Shown: in pieces, positions 12,681-24,138 of the stretch
Layout: each line of letters begins with the position of its first letter
How positions within the stretch are numbered: position 1 is the first letter of the stretch
NCBI GenBank assembly: GCA_033002965.1
Contig: JAURVB010012608.1
Span: 124,001-188,000 of the forward strand
Direction of reading: 5' to 3'
Source: Piper betle
Taxonomy: Eukaryota; Streptophyta; Magnoliopsida; Piperales; Piperaceae
Length of the DNA stretch: 64,000 bases
Position numbers and translations under genes: made by a program
The notes under the pieces: model-generated
Seen by the model: only the letters and a program-made list of their open reading frames with translations
What the model was told of the DNA's origin: nothing
Database searches by the model: none

Positions 12681-12689
12681 CTATAAATA
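12681..12689 (+). promoter_or_regulatory. TATA box of the CYP707A gene
   Basis: CTATAAATA lies 142 bp upstream of the CYP707A ATG and after a C-rich tract, which fits a core promoter with a 5' leader of roughly 110 bases. Confidence 0.6.
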
Positions 12690-12822
12690 CCCGACAGCAG
12701 ATACTCGAGTCCTTCACATTCCGTAGACAACAACCTAAACCTCTGCGTCCCAACAGGGATTGGCCATCAATTCTACCTCTGTCGAATTCGATAATTCACT
12801 TGATCTTCCTCAGGAAATAGAA

Positions 12823-15490
12823 ATGTTTTTCCTTGTAGTCTGCGGCACCCTCTTCCTCTCTGCTTTTCTTTCATGTGTATATCTCGTGACGCAACATAAA
12901 GGAAACATTTTTTCTAAAGCCAAGCTACCCCCTGGATCCATGGGGTGGCCTTACATAGGTGAAACTTTTCACTTCTACTCCCAAAACCCAAACCTCTTCT
13001 TTGCTCAAAAGCAGAAACGGTATGTCTAATTCACATCGTTTAGTTGGTGTACATGATCATATTCTTCGCCAAACATGCAATCAAATTGAATCAGTTTGAT
13101 TTGAATGTATATATATGTGTATATTGACGTTGCAGGTATGGGGAGATATTCAAGACCCGTTTGCTAGGCTGCCCATGCGTGATGCTGGCGAGTCCAGAGG
13201 CCGCAAGGTTTGTGCTGGTGAAGCAGGCTCACCTGTTCAAGTCCACCTACCCCAAGAGCAAGGAGCAAATGATCGGCCCCTCCGCCCTCTTCTTCCACGA
13301 GGGTGATTACCATGCTCGCCTTAGGAAGCTCGTCCAAGGCTCCCTGTCTCCGGACTCCATCCGAGGCCTCGTCCCCAGCATTGAAGCCATCGCCGTCTCT
13401 GCATTGGACTCGTGGGACGGCGGTTGTGTCGTCAACACCTTTCACGAGATGAAGAAGGTTGGTCAATTCTAGTTGTTTCATTCATCTAGCGCCTCATGTC
13501 TTGCTTAATACATGTACACAGAACATGCTGTACACAACTAATTACCTGCTAGTCTTCTGTTCGTTTAACTTATATATTCACCCTTCTGGTTTATATATAT
13601 ATACATGGACTTGCAGTTCTCATTTGACGTCGGCATCCTCACAATCTTTGGACAATCGGCCACAAGATTCAAGGAGCAACTCAAGGAAAACTACAGCATA
13701 GTGGACAAGGGCTACAACTCTTTTCCCACCAACATACCCGGCACCCTCTACAATAACGCCGTTTTGGTAATGATCATACCAAGCTTCTACTGACCTCACT
13801 TATCTTTTACTCTGCTTCTCTAAAACCAGAGATATATGTCGCTAACCGGCTAATGATCTCTTGTGTACGTCTAAAGGCGAGGAGAAGACTGAGCAAGATC
13901 GTGAGCGAGATCATTTGCGAGAGGAGGGAGAAAAGGATGGCCCAAAGGGACCTACTTGACTGTCTAATGAACTACCGAGACGACAAGGGGCAAACACTGA
14001 GCGACGAGCAAATCGCAGACAACATCATCGGAGTCCTGTTCGCGGCGCAGGACACCACCGCCAGCGTTCTGACATGGATCGTCAAGTACCTCCAAGACGA
14101 CCCCAAGCTTCTTGAATCCGTGAGGGTAATGTTTCTAATGATGTTCCCATGCACCATTTTGCGTCGGCTGATTAGTAGATTAAGTAAAATGACCAAAGTG
14201 CTTGGTGAAAAAAATGTACTTGTTTAGTTTTAGAGACTAACAGCCAAATCCTGTAGTGCAGGAAGAACAAACGGCAATAATCGTTGCAAATGGCGGAGGA
14301 AAACGACCCTTGACATGGGCCCAAACCAGAAGCATGCCTCTCACTCGCATGGTTTGATACATTGTCTTCTTCTGTCGCAACTTCTCCTTATCTGCTATTA
14401 TTATTATTATAATTATTGTCCTGCTTCTATTGGGCTTGCAAGTAATTGTCCTTGCACGGGTGGATGTTAAATATGCTGAATTCTGAACTGCAGGTAATCT
14501 TGGAGAGCTTGAGGATGGCCAGCATCATTAGTTTCACCTTCAGAGAGACCGTCGCTGATGTGGAATACAAAGGTAATCAAAATGTTGTGGCAATTGAGAT
14601 TGACTGGCTGAATTTTGTGGGAGATGGAAAGATTAATTAACAGAAAGCTACCCATATCAAAACGTTGTGACAGGATATCTAATTCCCAAAGGGTGGAAGG
14701 TGATGCCTCTCTTCAGGAACATCCACCACAACCCCGAGTTCTTCCCTGATCCACACAAATTCGACCCTTCCAGATTTGAGGTACGTTTAATATCTAACAA
14801 AACTAAGATTCTGCTTCTACATTTGTTTTGCTCCCTTTTATTGTTAGTGGAAATTCTACTGTTGATCTTATTGTTGGTTCCATGCCAATCATGGGGAATG
14901 CAGAGTTCTCCAAAACCCAACACTTTCATCCCATTTGGAACTGGAGTCCATTCCTGCCCAGGCAACGAACTTGCCAAGCTGGAGATCCTAATCTTGGTCC
15001 ACCACTTAGTCACCAAGTTCAGGTATATATATATATATATATATATTTATTTATTTATTTGTTCATGTGTGCATATGAAATGTATTCATGATCTACACAC
15101 AATCACTCACTTTGTTTTCACCTGGCACGGGAGAGGAGAATCCGAAACTTGTAATATTCTCACATCTACCCTGTTTGGAAGGGAGCGATTTTGTGAGTAC
15201 TAAGTAGAGCTTTTCCGATATAGCGAAGGGTGTTAAGTTCATTGACTTATCTTGACGCTAGGGAGGATCTTTGTCATTGTGGGGTTCTCTTGGTCATCAG
15301 AGCTCCTATTCTGTTGCCCATATGGTGCTGATCTTCTCTTGTCGTCGTTTTTTGTAGGTGGGAAGTGCTAGGATCCGAAAATGGGATTCAGTATTGCCCT
15401 TTTCCAGTCCCCATGCATGGCCTACTTGCCAGGTTTTGGAAGCTACCAATCTCCAACCAAGACATAGGCACTGCAGATAAAAGTATATGA
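12823..15490 (+). CDS. CYP707A: Abscisic acid 8'-hydroxylase, cytochrome P450 family 707A (9 exons, intact)
   Basis: ER-anchored P450 that hydroxylates ABA at C-8', the committed step of ABA catabolism to phaseic acid. Exons: 12823-13019, 13136-13457, 13617-13766, 13877-14125, 14262-14351, 14494-14572, 14674-14780, 14904-15022, 15358-15490. They sum to 1446 nt (481 codons plus stop) with every phase consistent and GT-AG junctions throughout. An N-terminal membrane anchor (residues about 1-25) precedes the proline-rich hinge LPPGSMGWPYIGET. The I-helix AAQDTTAS, the K-helix ESLRMAS (ExxR) and the heme loop PFGTGVHSCPGNELAK with its cysteine ligand are all present. The start is the first ATG downstream of the TATA box; the frame is also open upstream, but without an ATG. 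The last residues (GTADKSI) end just after the conserved FWKLP tail. No defect was seen. Confidence 0.95.
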
Positions 15491-16668
15491 CCAGGGAAGG
15501 TTCCAGCTGCCTCATCGTTCCCCTTCTCAAATGCTCCTCCACCAACGCCTAATTAGCTACTATTGCTGCAGCCTCATCGTCTCATTTTTCGGAGACAGAT
15601 GCAAGTTGCAACCGATTACAAGAATGTTAAGAACAAATGATGAAAGAAAGTTATGCCCGCATCGGCGGGAATTATCAAATGATTTATTTATGTCGTTATT
15701 AGATGATGCCCTCCTCATCTATTTCAGCTGCACAACTGCATTTTTCTGTACAGGTAGAACGTTAAGTTTTTAACGTATAATTCTCTTTCTTAGGATTTGT
15801 TTCTTATTAAGGGGAGGCACTAGTAGACTTATTGGATTGCGTACTGTCATGCACTTAACTATATATAGCTAGCCTTGTGACGTGGTGCAAAAATGGTTGA
15901 TATGTGGAATGTCAACGCGTCGAGTAGGGAATGGTTGTGGGAAAGGAAGGGACGGTGGATCTTCTCTGCTTGGAATGCACTCCTCGCCTTTTGTTTCTTC
16001 TTCGGTTGGTGCCGACCGGCTGCTTTTCTCAAACGTGGGAGCCTAACTTGGTTTCTAAAAAATTTTTGCCCCTAATAAGCCTACCTCAATACTTAAAAAA
16101 AAGAAGTAAAAGAACATAAAAACTTAGTTAACCTCCATAGTCACACTCTACAAGAACTCCAAACTATCTGACTCATCAAGCCAAGCAATTAAAACGAAAT
16201 ATCATTATTAACGAATACAAATTTTATATAGTAAACCACATGTATTTGTAAATTAAAAGTCTAATTTTGTTATCGTAATTTTAACTCTTGTCGAACGTTC
16301 AAATAGTCTTTCATGGTAACGGACAAACAAAATAAATTAAGGGATATCTCCCCCTCCCTTGTATGCAAATGATTAGTATTATTTATAAGTAAGATGTTAA
16401 TAACTTAATATTAATGGATTCCTTCACATCATCATTTAAGTTGGAAAATACCATAGTTTATACAAGATTCATGCGAGCATCTGATTTTCCAAATATGCAT
16501 ATCCGATGCATCCACCCAAACTCAATACAAATCACATCTGACAAAATATCAGATATCCGGACGCTTATAAGCCGGTCAGATTCCAAATTAAGGGACATCG
16601 TCCATATTCGGGTCGTCTCCGACGACAATCGTTTTTTTTCGAGCCTTTGTCTGATTCCGACAGGCGTT
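15491..16668. other. Region downstream of CYP707A, no supported gene
   Basis: This holds the 3' flank of the P450 gene and AT-rich sequence. The short frames (15531-15773, 15893-16119, 16414-16707) have no recognisable domain. Confidence 0.45.
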
Positions 16669-16676
16669 GTCAAATC

Positions 16677-17131
16677 TAAGGGTATAAACAAACTGAGTCG
16701 AACATAGATGTGTTTGAATTTGGCTTGATGTAAAATGAGTTTAGCCGAGCTTGTCTAAAATTTATGATATTTGGACTTAGTTCGTATTTAACTCGTTATA
16801 TTTTCGAACTGAGCTCAAGCCGAACGAATATTTATACTTGGTTCGTACTCAACTTATATATGATCAAATTTTTTTTCTAACACTACATAAATTTAATGTG
16901 ACCTCAATAGTATTACGAGTCGCGTCAAGTCGAATATTTTTTTGAGTTTGAATACATCAAACTTGAGTTTTGAGCCAAGTCGAGCCGAACACTCCTTAAT
17001 TCAAGTTCTGTTCATTGTATAACGAGCTTATTCATTTTAAATCGAGTATTTTTTTGAGCACAAAATTAATGAGCACGAGCCGAACTGAAATCAAAAAGCT
17101 TGTAAACAGGTTTGGCTTGTTTCCACCCCTA
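16677..17131. mobile_element. hAT-type MITE, TAGGGGTG ends
   Basis: The left end TAAGGGTATAAACAAACTGA is an imperfect inverted copy of the right end (complement TAGGGGTGGAAACAAGCCAA). The 8-bp flanks GTCAAATC (16669-16676) and GTCAGATC (17132-17139) differ at one base. The interior holds GAGC/CTCG-rich words similar in style to the 4618-5172 element, and has no coding capacity. Confidence 0.75.
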
Positions 17132-17142
17132 GTCAGATCTAC

Positions 17143-17195
17143 GAATCTCTCTTTTCGGTGATAGATTTCGATGGTAATTCCGAAAAGAGAGATTC
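17143..17195. repeat. Perfect 16-bp inverted repeat (hairpin)
   Basis: The left arm GAATCTCTCTTTTCGG (17143-17158) and right arm CCGAAAAGAGAGATTC (17180-17195) are exact complements separated by 21 bases. It starts four bases beyond the target duplication of the adjacent MITE. It could be a palindromic relic of a MITE end, a small-RNA hairpin or chance. Confidence 0.85.
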
Positions 17196-18299
17196 TTTTT
17201 TAAATCTGTTTTACAAGTTATATATTTAGGTATTCTTATTTTCTTTATGATGTATAAGTATATGTTTTTCTTCTACTGCACAATGTTCTATTCGTGAACT
17301 AGATGCAGAGGATAAAAATATTGTAGAAACTGTTCATCGGATGAACGTTGGAGGTGAGAAAACAATCAGAAATATTGAGACTAGAGAAGACTGACTGTTG
17401 CAGAGGAGAGTGTAGAAGAAGCAAGTCTAGTTTTGTACATTGAATGGCTTAAGTGACAGCATTGGTGTATGAAGATTGATTAATATATAAAATCAAAGTG
17501 CATACCTTTGCAATGGAAACAAATGGAAGATGTTCTCATAGACTAAATCCCTCACGGATGGAGAAGATTTATTCTCCACAGCCAAAATCCCAAGTCTCCA
17601 AAAGCACCATGAAGGAACCCTAATTTCTTTTTCCAAAAAATAATAATTTATGTCCATGTGCATAGAGCTCTTATTTATAGATGAAGTAATAAGACTCCTC
17701 CAACTAGAAGACATACACTATCTTATTACGGTACTAAAATAGGAAAAACCTAATCAATGTGGGATCTTCCCCAAATATTGGGCGAACATAAAAAAGATAC
17801 GTTCACAAGTGTATAAGAGAATATAAATGATCTTTGTAAATGATATTTGTCAAAAATCCATAGATTCGAATGGTATTGTGTACATGTTTGCTTGTTCAAG
17901 TGTGTGATCTCAAATTCCATTACCTACGAAATAAATGTAGTTTTCAAATTTAATATTAGGTGTGTGGTTTTGGGCAGGACATGTGAGGCATGTATTTGAT
18001 GAGCTAATTCTTTACAAAGTGCTTTGTACAATGTTTACATTCTCTTAGGCAAGCCTCAACCGAGGAGTATCTAGAAAAGATAAACCGAGGGGCCGGCATC
18101 AACGGTCTAACGGAGCAAAAACAAGAAATAAAGGAAGCATTTGAGCTTTTTGATACAGATGGATCGGGAATGAGATTTAATTTCATATGCCTCTTCCTGA
18201 TTTATTCAAAAAAGTTCTAATCAAATTGGTTGATCCTTTCTTTTTTTTTTTCTCTAGGTACCATTGATGTTAAAGAGTTCAATATTGCTATGAGGTATG

Positions 18300-18864
18300 T
18301 GTTGGGCCTTTTGGGCCTCCACCCAAGCTCCGAAACCACTGTTGGACCCTTTGCCCCCCAAAAGGGACTTTAAACAACTAAAAGAAACCCTCTTAATCTA
18401 AAAGCTAACTCAACGAATAAGACTTTCCTATTAGCCTATATACAAGTCACCAACAACCTCTACGACCGATGCGGGACAAACCTAACAATTCCCCTTCACA
18501 CATCGGGCGTGGCTCGAAACCATCATCATCTGACACACTCCTCTTAAATTAGACGACAACCACCTACCTCTTTTTCAAATCATCAGGTGAAACCCATTAA
18601 GGAAACAACAATCGGCGTAGGTAAACCCGGCTCGAACTTGGCTCTGATACCACTTGTTGGGCCCTTTTAGCGCCACCCAAACATTGAAACCACTGTTGGA
18701 TCCTTCGGACTTCTAAAAGAGATTTTAAACAACCAAAGGACACTCACAATAGGTGTCACGAGCCTATTTTAATCCAAAAGTTAGTTCAAAGAATAAGGCT
18801 TTCCTAGTAGTCTATATATAAATAACCAACAACCTCTATGACCTGATGTGGGAGAAACCCAACA
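18300..18864 (-). mobile_element. TRIM retrotransposon, family 1, complete
   Basis: Two short LTRs (18300-18487, 188 bp; 18655-18864, 210 bp) in TGTTGG...CCAACA form flank only about 167 bp. On the minus strand the internal part has a primer-binding site complementary to initiator tRNA-Met (18652-18641, read as TGGTATCAGAGC) and a polypurine tract GAAGGGGAAT just before the 3' LTR. A perfect 5-bp duplication GTATG lies at 18295-18299 and 18865-18869. The target is the centrin splice donor itself (AG|GTATG), so the duplication regenerates the donor on the exon side. There is no coding capacity. Confidence 0.93.
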
Positions 18865-18923
18865 GTATGGGGGCACCGAGCAAGTAGTTTCATTGCTATT
18901 GGACAGCTTCTAGACACTATAAT

Positions 18924-19400
18924 TGTTGTATGCCAAAATCAAGTCCCACATCTAAAGTTTTGTGGGTTTGGGAGGAGTCCTCTCCCTATAAATAAGGCTC
19001 CTCCCCTTTGGTTCTTGACATCCCAAAATTGTCATCCTTCTTTCTTTGGTAAATTGTTTCTTTCTCTCTTTTGTAATATTTCTTTGATTATTGAAATATT
19101 ATTTTTGTAGTGTCCGAGGACGTAAGCCTCGTTAAATTCCAGTGTTCTTTTTGTTCCTTTTATGTCTATTTAATAGCTATTGTCAGGTATAGTTGTTGTT
19201 AATTATTGTGCTATTTAAATTACTTGATAAAATTCTGTCTAGGAGTTGGTTTTTAAGCGGACCGTGTGTCCCACCACACTTTCCTGGGAATTTTATCTTG
19301 GGGTAATTTTTAGTACAATAGTTTTCACGCTAGTCATCTAGGTAATAGTTCTCAAAGTGAACTAGTTATCTTTGGTAAAAATTACCTGGTTTTCACAACA
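18924..19400 (+). repeat. 5' LTR of the copia element
   Basis: 477 bp, bounded by TGTTGT and ACAACA. It contains a TATA-like CCCTATAAATAAGG near 18990. No partner LTR remains in the window. Confidence 0.85.
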
Positions 19401-19402
19401 AT

Positions 19403-19414
19403 TGGTATCAGAGC
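19403..19414 (+). other. Primer-binding site (tRNA-Met)
   Basis: TGGTATCAGAGC, two bases after the LTR, matches the usual plant copia site complementary to the initiator methionine tRNA 3' end. Confidence 0.93.
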
Positions 19415-19416
19415 AA

Positions 19417-19589
19417 GGTTTATTTTAGTATGCTCTGTGGTTGCGGCTTACGCTGATCTTCCACATCAGAAAAAATTTCCTTGGGCTAGTTGGCATTTTG
19501 AGCTCTTGGTTTATTTTAGTATGCTCTGTGGTTGCGGCTTACGCTGATCTTCCACATCAGAAAAAATTTCCTTGGGCTAGTTGGTATTC
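19417..19589 (+). repeat. Direct repeat in the copia leader
   Basis: About 78-80 bp beginning GGTTTATTTTAGTATGCTC occurs at 19417 and again at 19508 (91-bp period), nearly identical, between the primer-binding site and gag. Confidence 0.9.
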
Positions 19590-22500
19590 CGCATTAACAG
19601 CTATTAAATAGACTTTGTAGCAGAAATGGCAGACAACACAAAAGAATCCACATCGAAGGTCACAGCTTCATCTTCAATTTTGGCAAGAACTACTGTGACA
19701 AATGCAAGATTTGCAGTGGAGATTTTTGATGGTACCGGTCATTTTGGCATGTGGCAAAGTGAGGTTCTGGATGCCCTCTTTCAACAGGGTCTAGACATTG
19801 CCATTGAAGAAGAGAAACCAGATGATGTTGAGGAGAAAGAATGGAAGATAATAAATAGATTGGCATGTGGTACCATTCGAACGTGTCTTTCTAGAGAGCA
19901 GAGGTATGCATTTTCTAAAGAAACTTCTGCAAGTAAATTGTGGAAGGCACTGGAGGAGAAATTCTTGAAGAAAAGCAGTCAGAACAAGCTCTATATGAAA
20001 AAGAGATTGTTCCGCTTCAATTATGTTCCTGGTACCTCTCTGAATGATCATATTACTAGCTTCAATCAGCTAGTAACTGATCTGGTGAATATGGACGTGA
20101 CTTTTGAAGATGAAGATTTGGCTCTGATGTTGTTGGGATCACTTCCTCATGAATTTGAGTTTCTTGAAACTACTCTACTTCATGGGAAGGCTGTTGTGTC
20201 TCTTAGTGAAGTAACTGCTGCCTTGTATAGTTATGAATTAAGAAAGAAAGAAAAGCAAGAAAATACAAGTGCAGAAGCAGAAGCTCTTGTTGTGGATAGA
20301 GGCCGATCGCAGAGTCAGAACAAAGGAAGAAGGGGAAGGTCGAAGTCAAAGTCCAGACCAAGTAAAGATGAATGTGCCTTTTGTCGAGAAAAAGGGCATT
20401 GGAAGAAAGATTGTCCCAAGCTGAAAAATAAAGGCAAATCTGATAAGGAAAAAGCTGTTGCAAATGTTGTTGAGTGTGATGATGCAGACTCAGACCTTTC
20501 AATTGCTGCATCAACTAGCAATTCTAGTGCATGGTTGCTAGATTCTGCTTGTAGCCATCATATGACGCCCAATCGAGAATGATTCTTTGATTTTAAAGAA
20601 CTAAAGGGTGGAATTGTCTACACAGCAAATAATGCCCCTCTTGTCACATATGGAGTTGGTTCAATTCACTTGAGGAATCATGATGGATCAACCAGAATCT
20701 TAACTGGTGTTCATTATGTGCCAGATTTGATGAAAAATCTCATCTCTGTGGGAACCTTAGAGTCAAAAGGTTTCGAAGTAAGGGCGAAAGATGGGATAAT
20801 GAGGATCATCTCTGGTGCACTTGTGATAATGAAGGGGATCCGAAGAAGAAACAATGTGTATTACTTTATGGGTAGTACAATTGTTGGGGAAGCAGCAGCG
20901 ACAACAACTCCTACTGATGATCAGGAGTCAGAAGCAACCAGGTTATGGCATATGCGCTTGGGGCATGCTGGAGAAAAATCTTTGAAACTATTGATAAATC
21001 AAGGATTATTAAAAGGAGCTCGGGCTTGCAAAATAGATTTTTGCGAGCACTGTATCAAAGGGAAGAAAACAAGGGTGAAATTTGGAACAGCAATCCATGA
21101 TACTGAGGGTATTTTGGATTATGTTCACTCAGATGTGTGGGGGCCTTCCAAGACAACTTCATTGGGAGGTAAACACTATTATGTTTCCCTTGTTGATGAT
21201 TTTTCCCGGAGAGTTTGGGTATATACAATGAAGACGAAGGATGAAGTGTTGGGAATTTTCCTGAAATGGAAAAAGATGGTGGAGACTCAAACAGGCAGAA
21301 GAGTCAAACGTCTTCGTACAGACAATGGTGGAGAATTCAAAAATGATCCATTTCAAAAGGTCTGTGAAGATGAAGGTATTGTCAGACACTTCACTGTCAG
21401 AAATACACCACAATAGAATGGGGTGGCAGAGCGAATGAATCGAAACTTTGCTGGAGAAAGTTTGGTGTATGTTGTCCAATGCTGGGTTGGGCAAAGAATT
21501 TTAGGCTGAGGCTTTGGTATATGCTTGTCACCTTATTAATCATTTACCATCTACTGTTATTGGTGGTAGAACTCCATTGGAGAAATGGTCTGGAAAGCCT
21601 GCTACAAATTATAATTCCTTACATGTGTTTGGTTCACTGCATATTACTCATGTTAAGGAATCAAAGCTGGATCCAAGAGCAAAGAAGGCAACATTTATGG
21701 GGATCACCTCTGGTGTGAAAAGCTATCGTCTTTGGTGTCCAGAAACAAAGAAAGTAATCTTCAGTAGGGATGTTACCTTTGATAAATCTACCATATTGAG
21801 AAAGGTAACTTCTGAAAATATGAAGCAAACAGATGGCACTCCCAAATAGGTGGAGATTGATGGCAACAGAATGGTCCCAGCAGATATAGAAACCGATGAT
21901 GACTCTCCTGTGGTAGAAGAATAGTCAAATGAAGAAGAGGTTCAGACCCAAGAACCTCCACATTAACATGAATCAATTGCACAAAGGAAGGGAAAGAGAA
22001 CTATTAGAAAACCTGCCCGCTATGCTGATATAGTCTCTTTTACAATACCAATTGTAACTGATGATGATCCTGCCACTTATAATGAAGCAGTTCAAAGTTC
22101 AAAACAAGAAAAGTGGAGGATTGCCATGAAGGAAGAAATGTAATCCCTTCAAAAAAATCAGACATGGAAACTAGCTAGTCTTTAGAAGGGAAAGAAGGCA
22201 ATTAGGTGCAAATGGGTATATGCAAAGAAAGATGGATTTCTTGACAAGGATAATGTTCTCTCACAAAGTAAAATTGGTGGCTAAAGGCTATGCTCAAAAG
22301 GAGGGAGTTGATTATAATGAAGTATTTTCTCCAGTTGCAAAGCATTCTTCCATCAAAATTTTATTGGCTTTGGCGACGGAATTGGATTTGGAACTAGTTC
22401 AGATGGATGTAAAAACTGCATTTTTACATGGAGACTTAGAAGAGGAAATCTATATGTCTCAGCCAGATAGATTTAATGCAGGGCCTTGGGGTTTGAGATG

Positions 22501-24138
22501 ATAGAAGAGGCAAGAGATGTTTAGATATTCCTTTCTTATCTTTCTTCATGTCAACTATTTTTTTTATGTTACTTTGTTGGAAGGTATATAATTTTTATGT
22601 CATTATTGTTGCGTTCTGATGTTTGTTCCTTCAGTGATTGTTAAGCATTTAGTCTTATATTGAGCAATTATGTTGCAAAGATCTATTGATATGTACTGCC
22701 TGAGATGATGGCCATTTTGACTAAAAACTGAATTTTGCATATGGCACTGAATGAAAGTAAAAACTATATGCGATATTTTCTAGGTATTATGTAACTGCTT
22801 TTAATTTGAATCCTTAATTGCTGCACAGTGTTGATGCTAAGTTGTAGATGTTGACGGGGCATTCCATTGCTTTTTCATGCTTCAATTTTGTATCTTGTGG
22901 TAGTTGCTAAATTGAATTATAGGCATTCATAATAAAAGGTATGGCATGCAAATAAATATGTTTGTTTGTTTTTGTTTCTTTATGTGATTTATGTGTAGGA
23001 CTGACTCCCACAACTAATTTTTTTGTGTATAATTGACGCTGCTTGAAGATCCAGCTGGTCTTGGCTAGTTTGAGTTAAAAACAGCAGTTGATTTATTATA
23101 TTCCACGAATTTTGTCATGGGAAGCTGTAAAATGTGTGGATTGACTTTGTGAGCTACTATTTTGAATGTGTTGAAGTAATGATAAATGAGTGGTAGCTAT
23201 TTTTTTACAAGCAGCTGATGGAAAAATTCTTTGCAGCAAATTGATCAAATGATTGCAGACGTAGACAAGGATGGAAGCGGGGCAATTGATTTTGATGAGT
23301 TTTTGCACATGATGACTGCCAAGATTGGTGAAAGAGATACAAGGGAAGAACTTACAAAAGCTTTCCGAATTATTGAGCAAGACAAGAATGTGAATTTCAA
23401 ATTCTTGTTATTATACATTGTATTTTTTATGGAAAGGCTTCCTATATTGTTTCAGTAGTAATTAACAAACTAGCTCTGTAAAATTTGTAGGATAAAATAT
23501 CTGCTGCTGATATAGCGAGGATTGCCAAAGAATTAGGAGAGAATTATACCCCTGCCGAGATTAAAGACATGGTTGAGGAAGCTGATCGTGATGGTATAAT
23601 TTTTGTGAGAGGAAAAGTTTTCATCTTTTCTCCACTTAGAATATCAATTCAAAGGTTTTTAGTAGAAGAAAGAATAAACTAATGAAATTACTGGATTTTT
23701 ATCTTTTGCGAATGTTTAATTGGATTATAGAAGAATATATCGATTAGTTTGTTGAAATGTAGTTATTTGTTCATTTTTTTTGCTTCTCTGTTTTTCTTTA
23801 ACAAGCTTATAAGTCAAATAAGGATTTCGAAGTCGAAAATTTTTCACTGGTGAACCAAAAACTAACCTTTTAATTTTCCATTGTCAGATGTTATGAAATT
23901 TGAGTTAACTTTGTTGGAAACTTGCTCGTCGCCATTTTTTTAATTTAATTCATCATGTCTCGCGATAGCTTATCGGAGTTCCTAGTATCTCACAGTTTTA
24001 AATGTCATTTCATTGCCTCCTGGTTATTTTGGGTTTAATTGCATCTCCTGTTTATTCTTTAAAACTTTTGCAGGTGATGGAGAAGTGAACGTTGATGAGT
24101 TCGTCAGGATGATGAAGAGAACCACTTTTGGTTATTGA

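Larger units (their letters stand above)
18924..22477 (+). mobile_element. Ty1/copia retrotransposon, truncated, in the centrin intron
   Basis: The 5' LTR (18924-19400) and primer-binding site (19403-19414) are followed by gag-pol. Gag (19626-20582) contains a zinc knuckle CAFCREKGHWKKDC (residues about 250-263). Protease follows with WLLDSACSHH, and a TGA then interrupts the frame at 20580. The next frame (20670-21416) carries the pre-integrase HMRLGH...CEHC zinc motif and integrase HSDVWGP, VDDFSR and RTDNGGEF, ending in a TAG. Further frames hold the integrase C-terminus. Reverse transcriptase (about 22220-22475) contains KLVAKGYAQKEGVDY and VQMDVKTAFLHGDLEEEIYM. The element stops a few bases before the centrin micro-exon. 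The rest of RT, RNase H and the 3' LTR are missing. In-frame stops show it is non-functional. Confidence 0.93.
18049..24138 (+). pseudogene. Centrin (caltractin) gene, damaged; six mapped exons
   Basis: Centrins are four-EF-hand calcium proteins of microtubule-organising centres and nucleotide excision repair. Exons: 18049-18167 (RGVSRKDKPRGRH, then EIKEAFELFDTDGSG), 18258-18294, 22482-22509 (28-nt micro-exon, ALGFEMIEE), 23237-23389, 23491-23593, 24074-24138 (ends TTFGY). EF loops [36 protein letters not shown] and DRDGDGEVNVDE are visible; the third has lost the usual glycine. Damage: a one-base surplus near 18098-18103 shifts frame between the N-terminus and EF1; the first donor reads GA instead of GT (18168-18169); the initiating ATG is not visible. 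The micro-exon uses a GC donor (22510-22511). The second mapped intron (18295-22481) is swollen by two retroelements. The last three exons are intact, so a partial transcript remains possible. Confidence 0.85.

Noticed and set aside
12760..12822. In-frame upstream extension of CYP707A exon 1
   Set aside because: It begins with TTG, not ATG; the family N-terminus begins at 12823.
13164..13481. 105-codon minus-strand frame
   Set aside because: Antisense shadow of CYP707A exon 2.
18641..18652. GCTCTGATACCA, resembling a tRNA 3' part
   Set aside because: It is the complement of the TRIM primer-binding site; no tRNA cloverleaf surrounds it.
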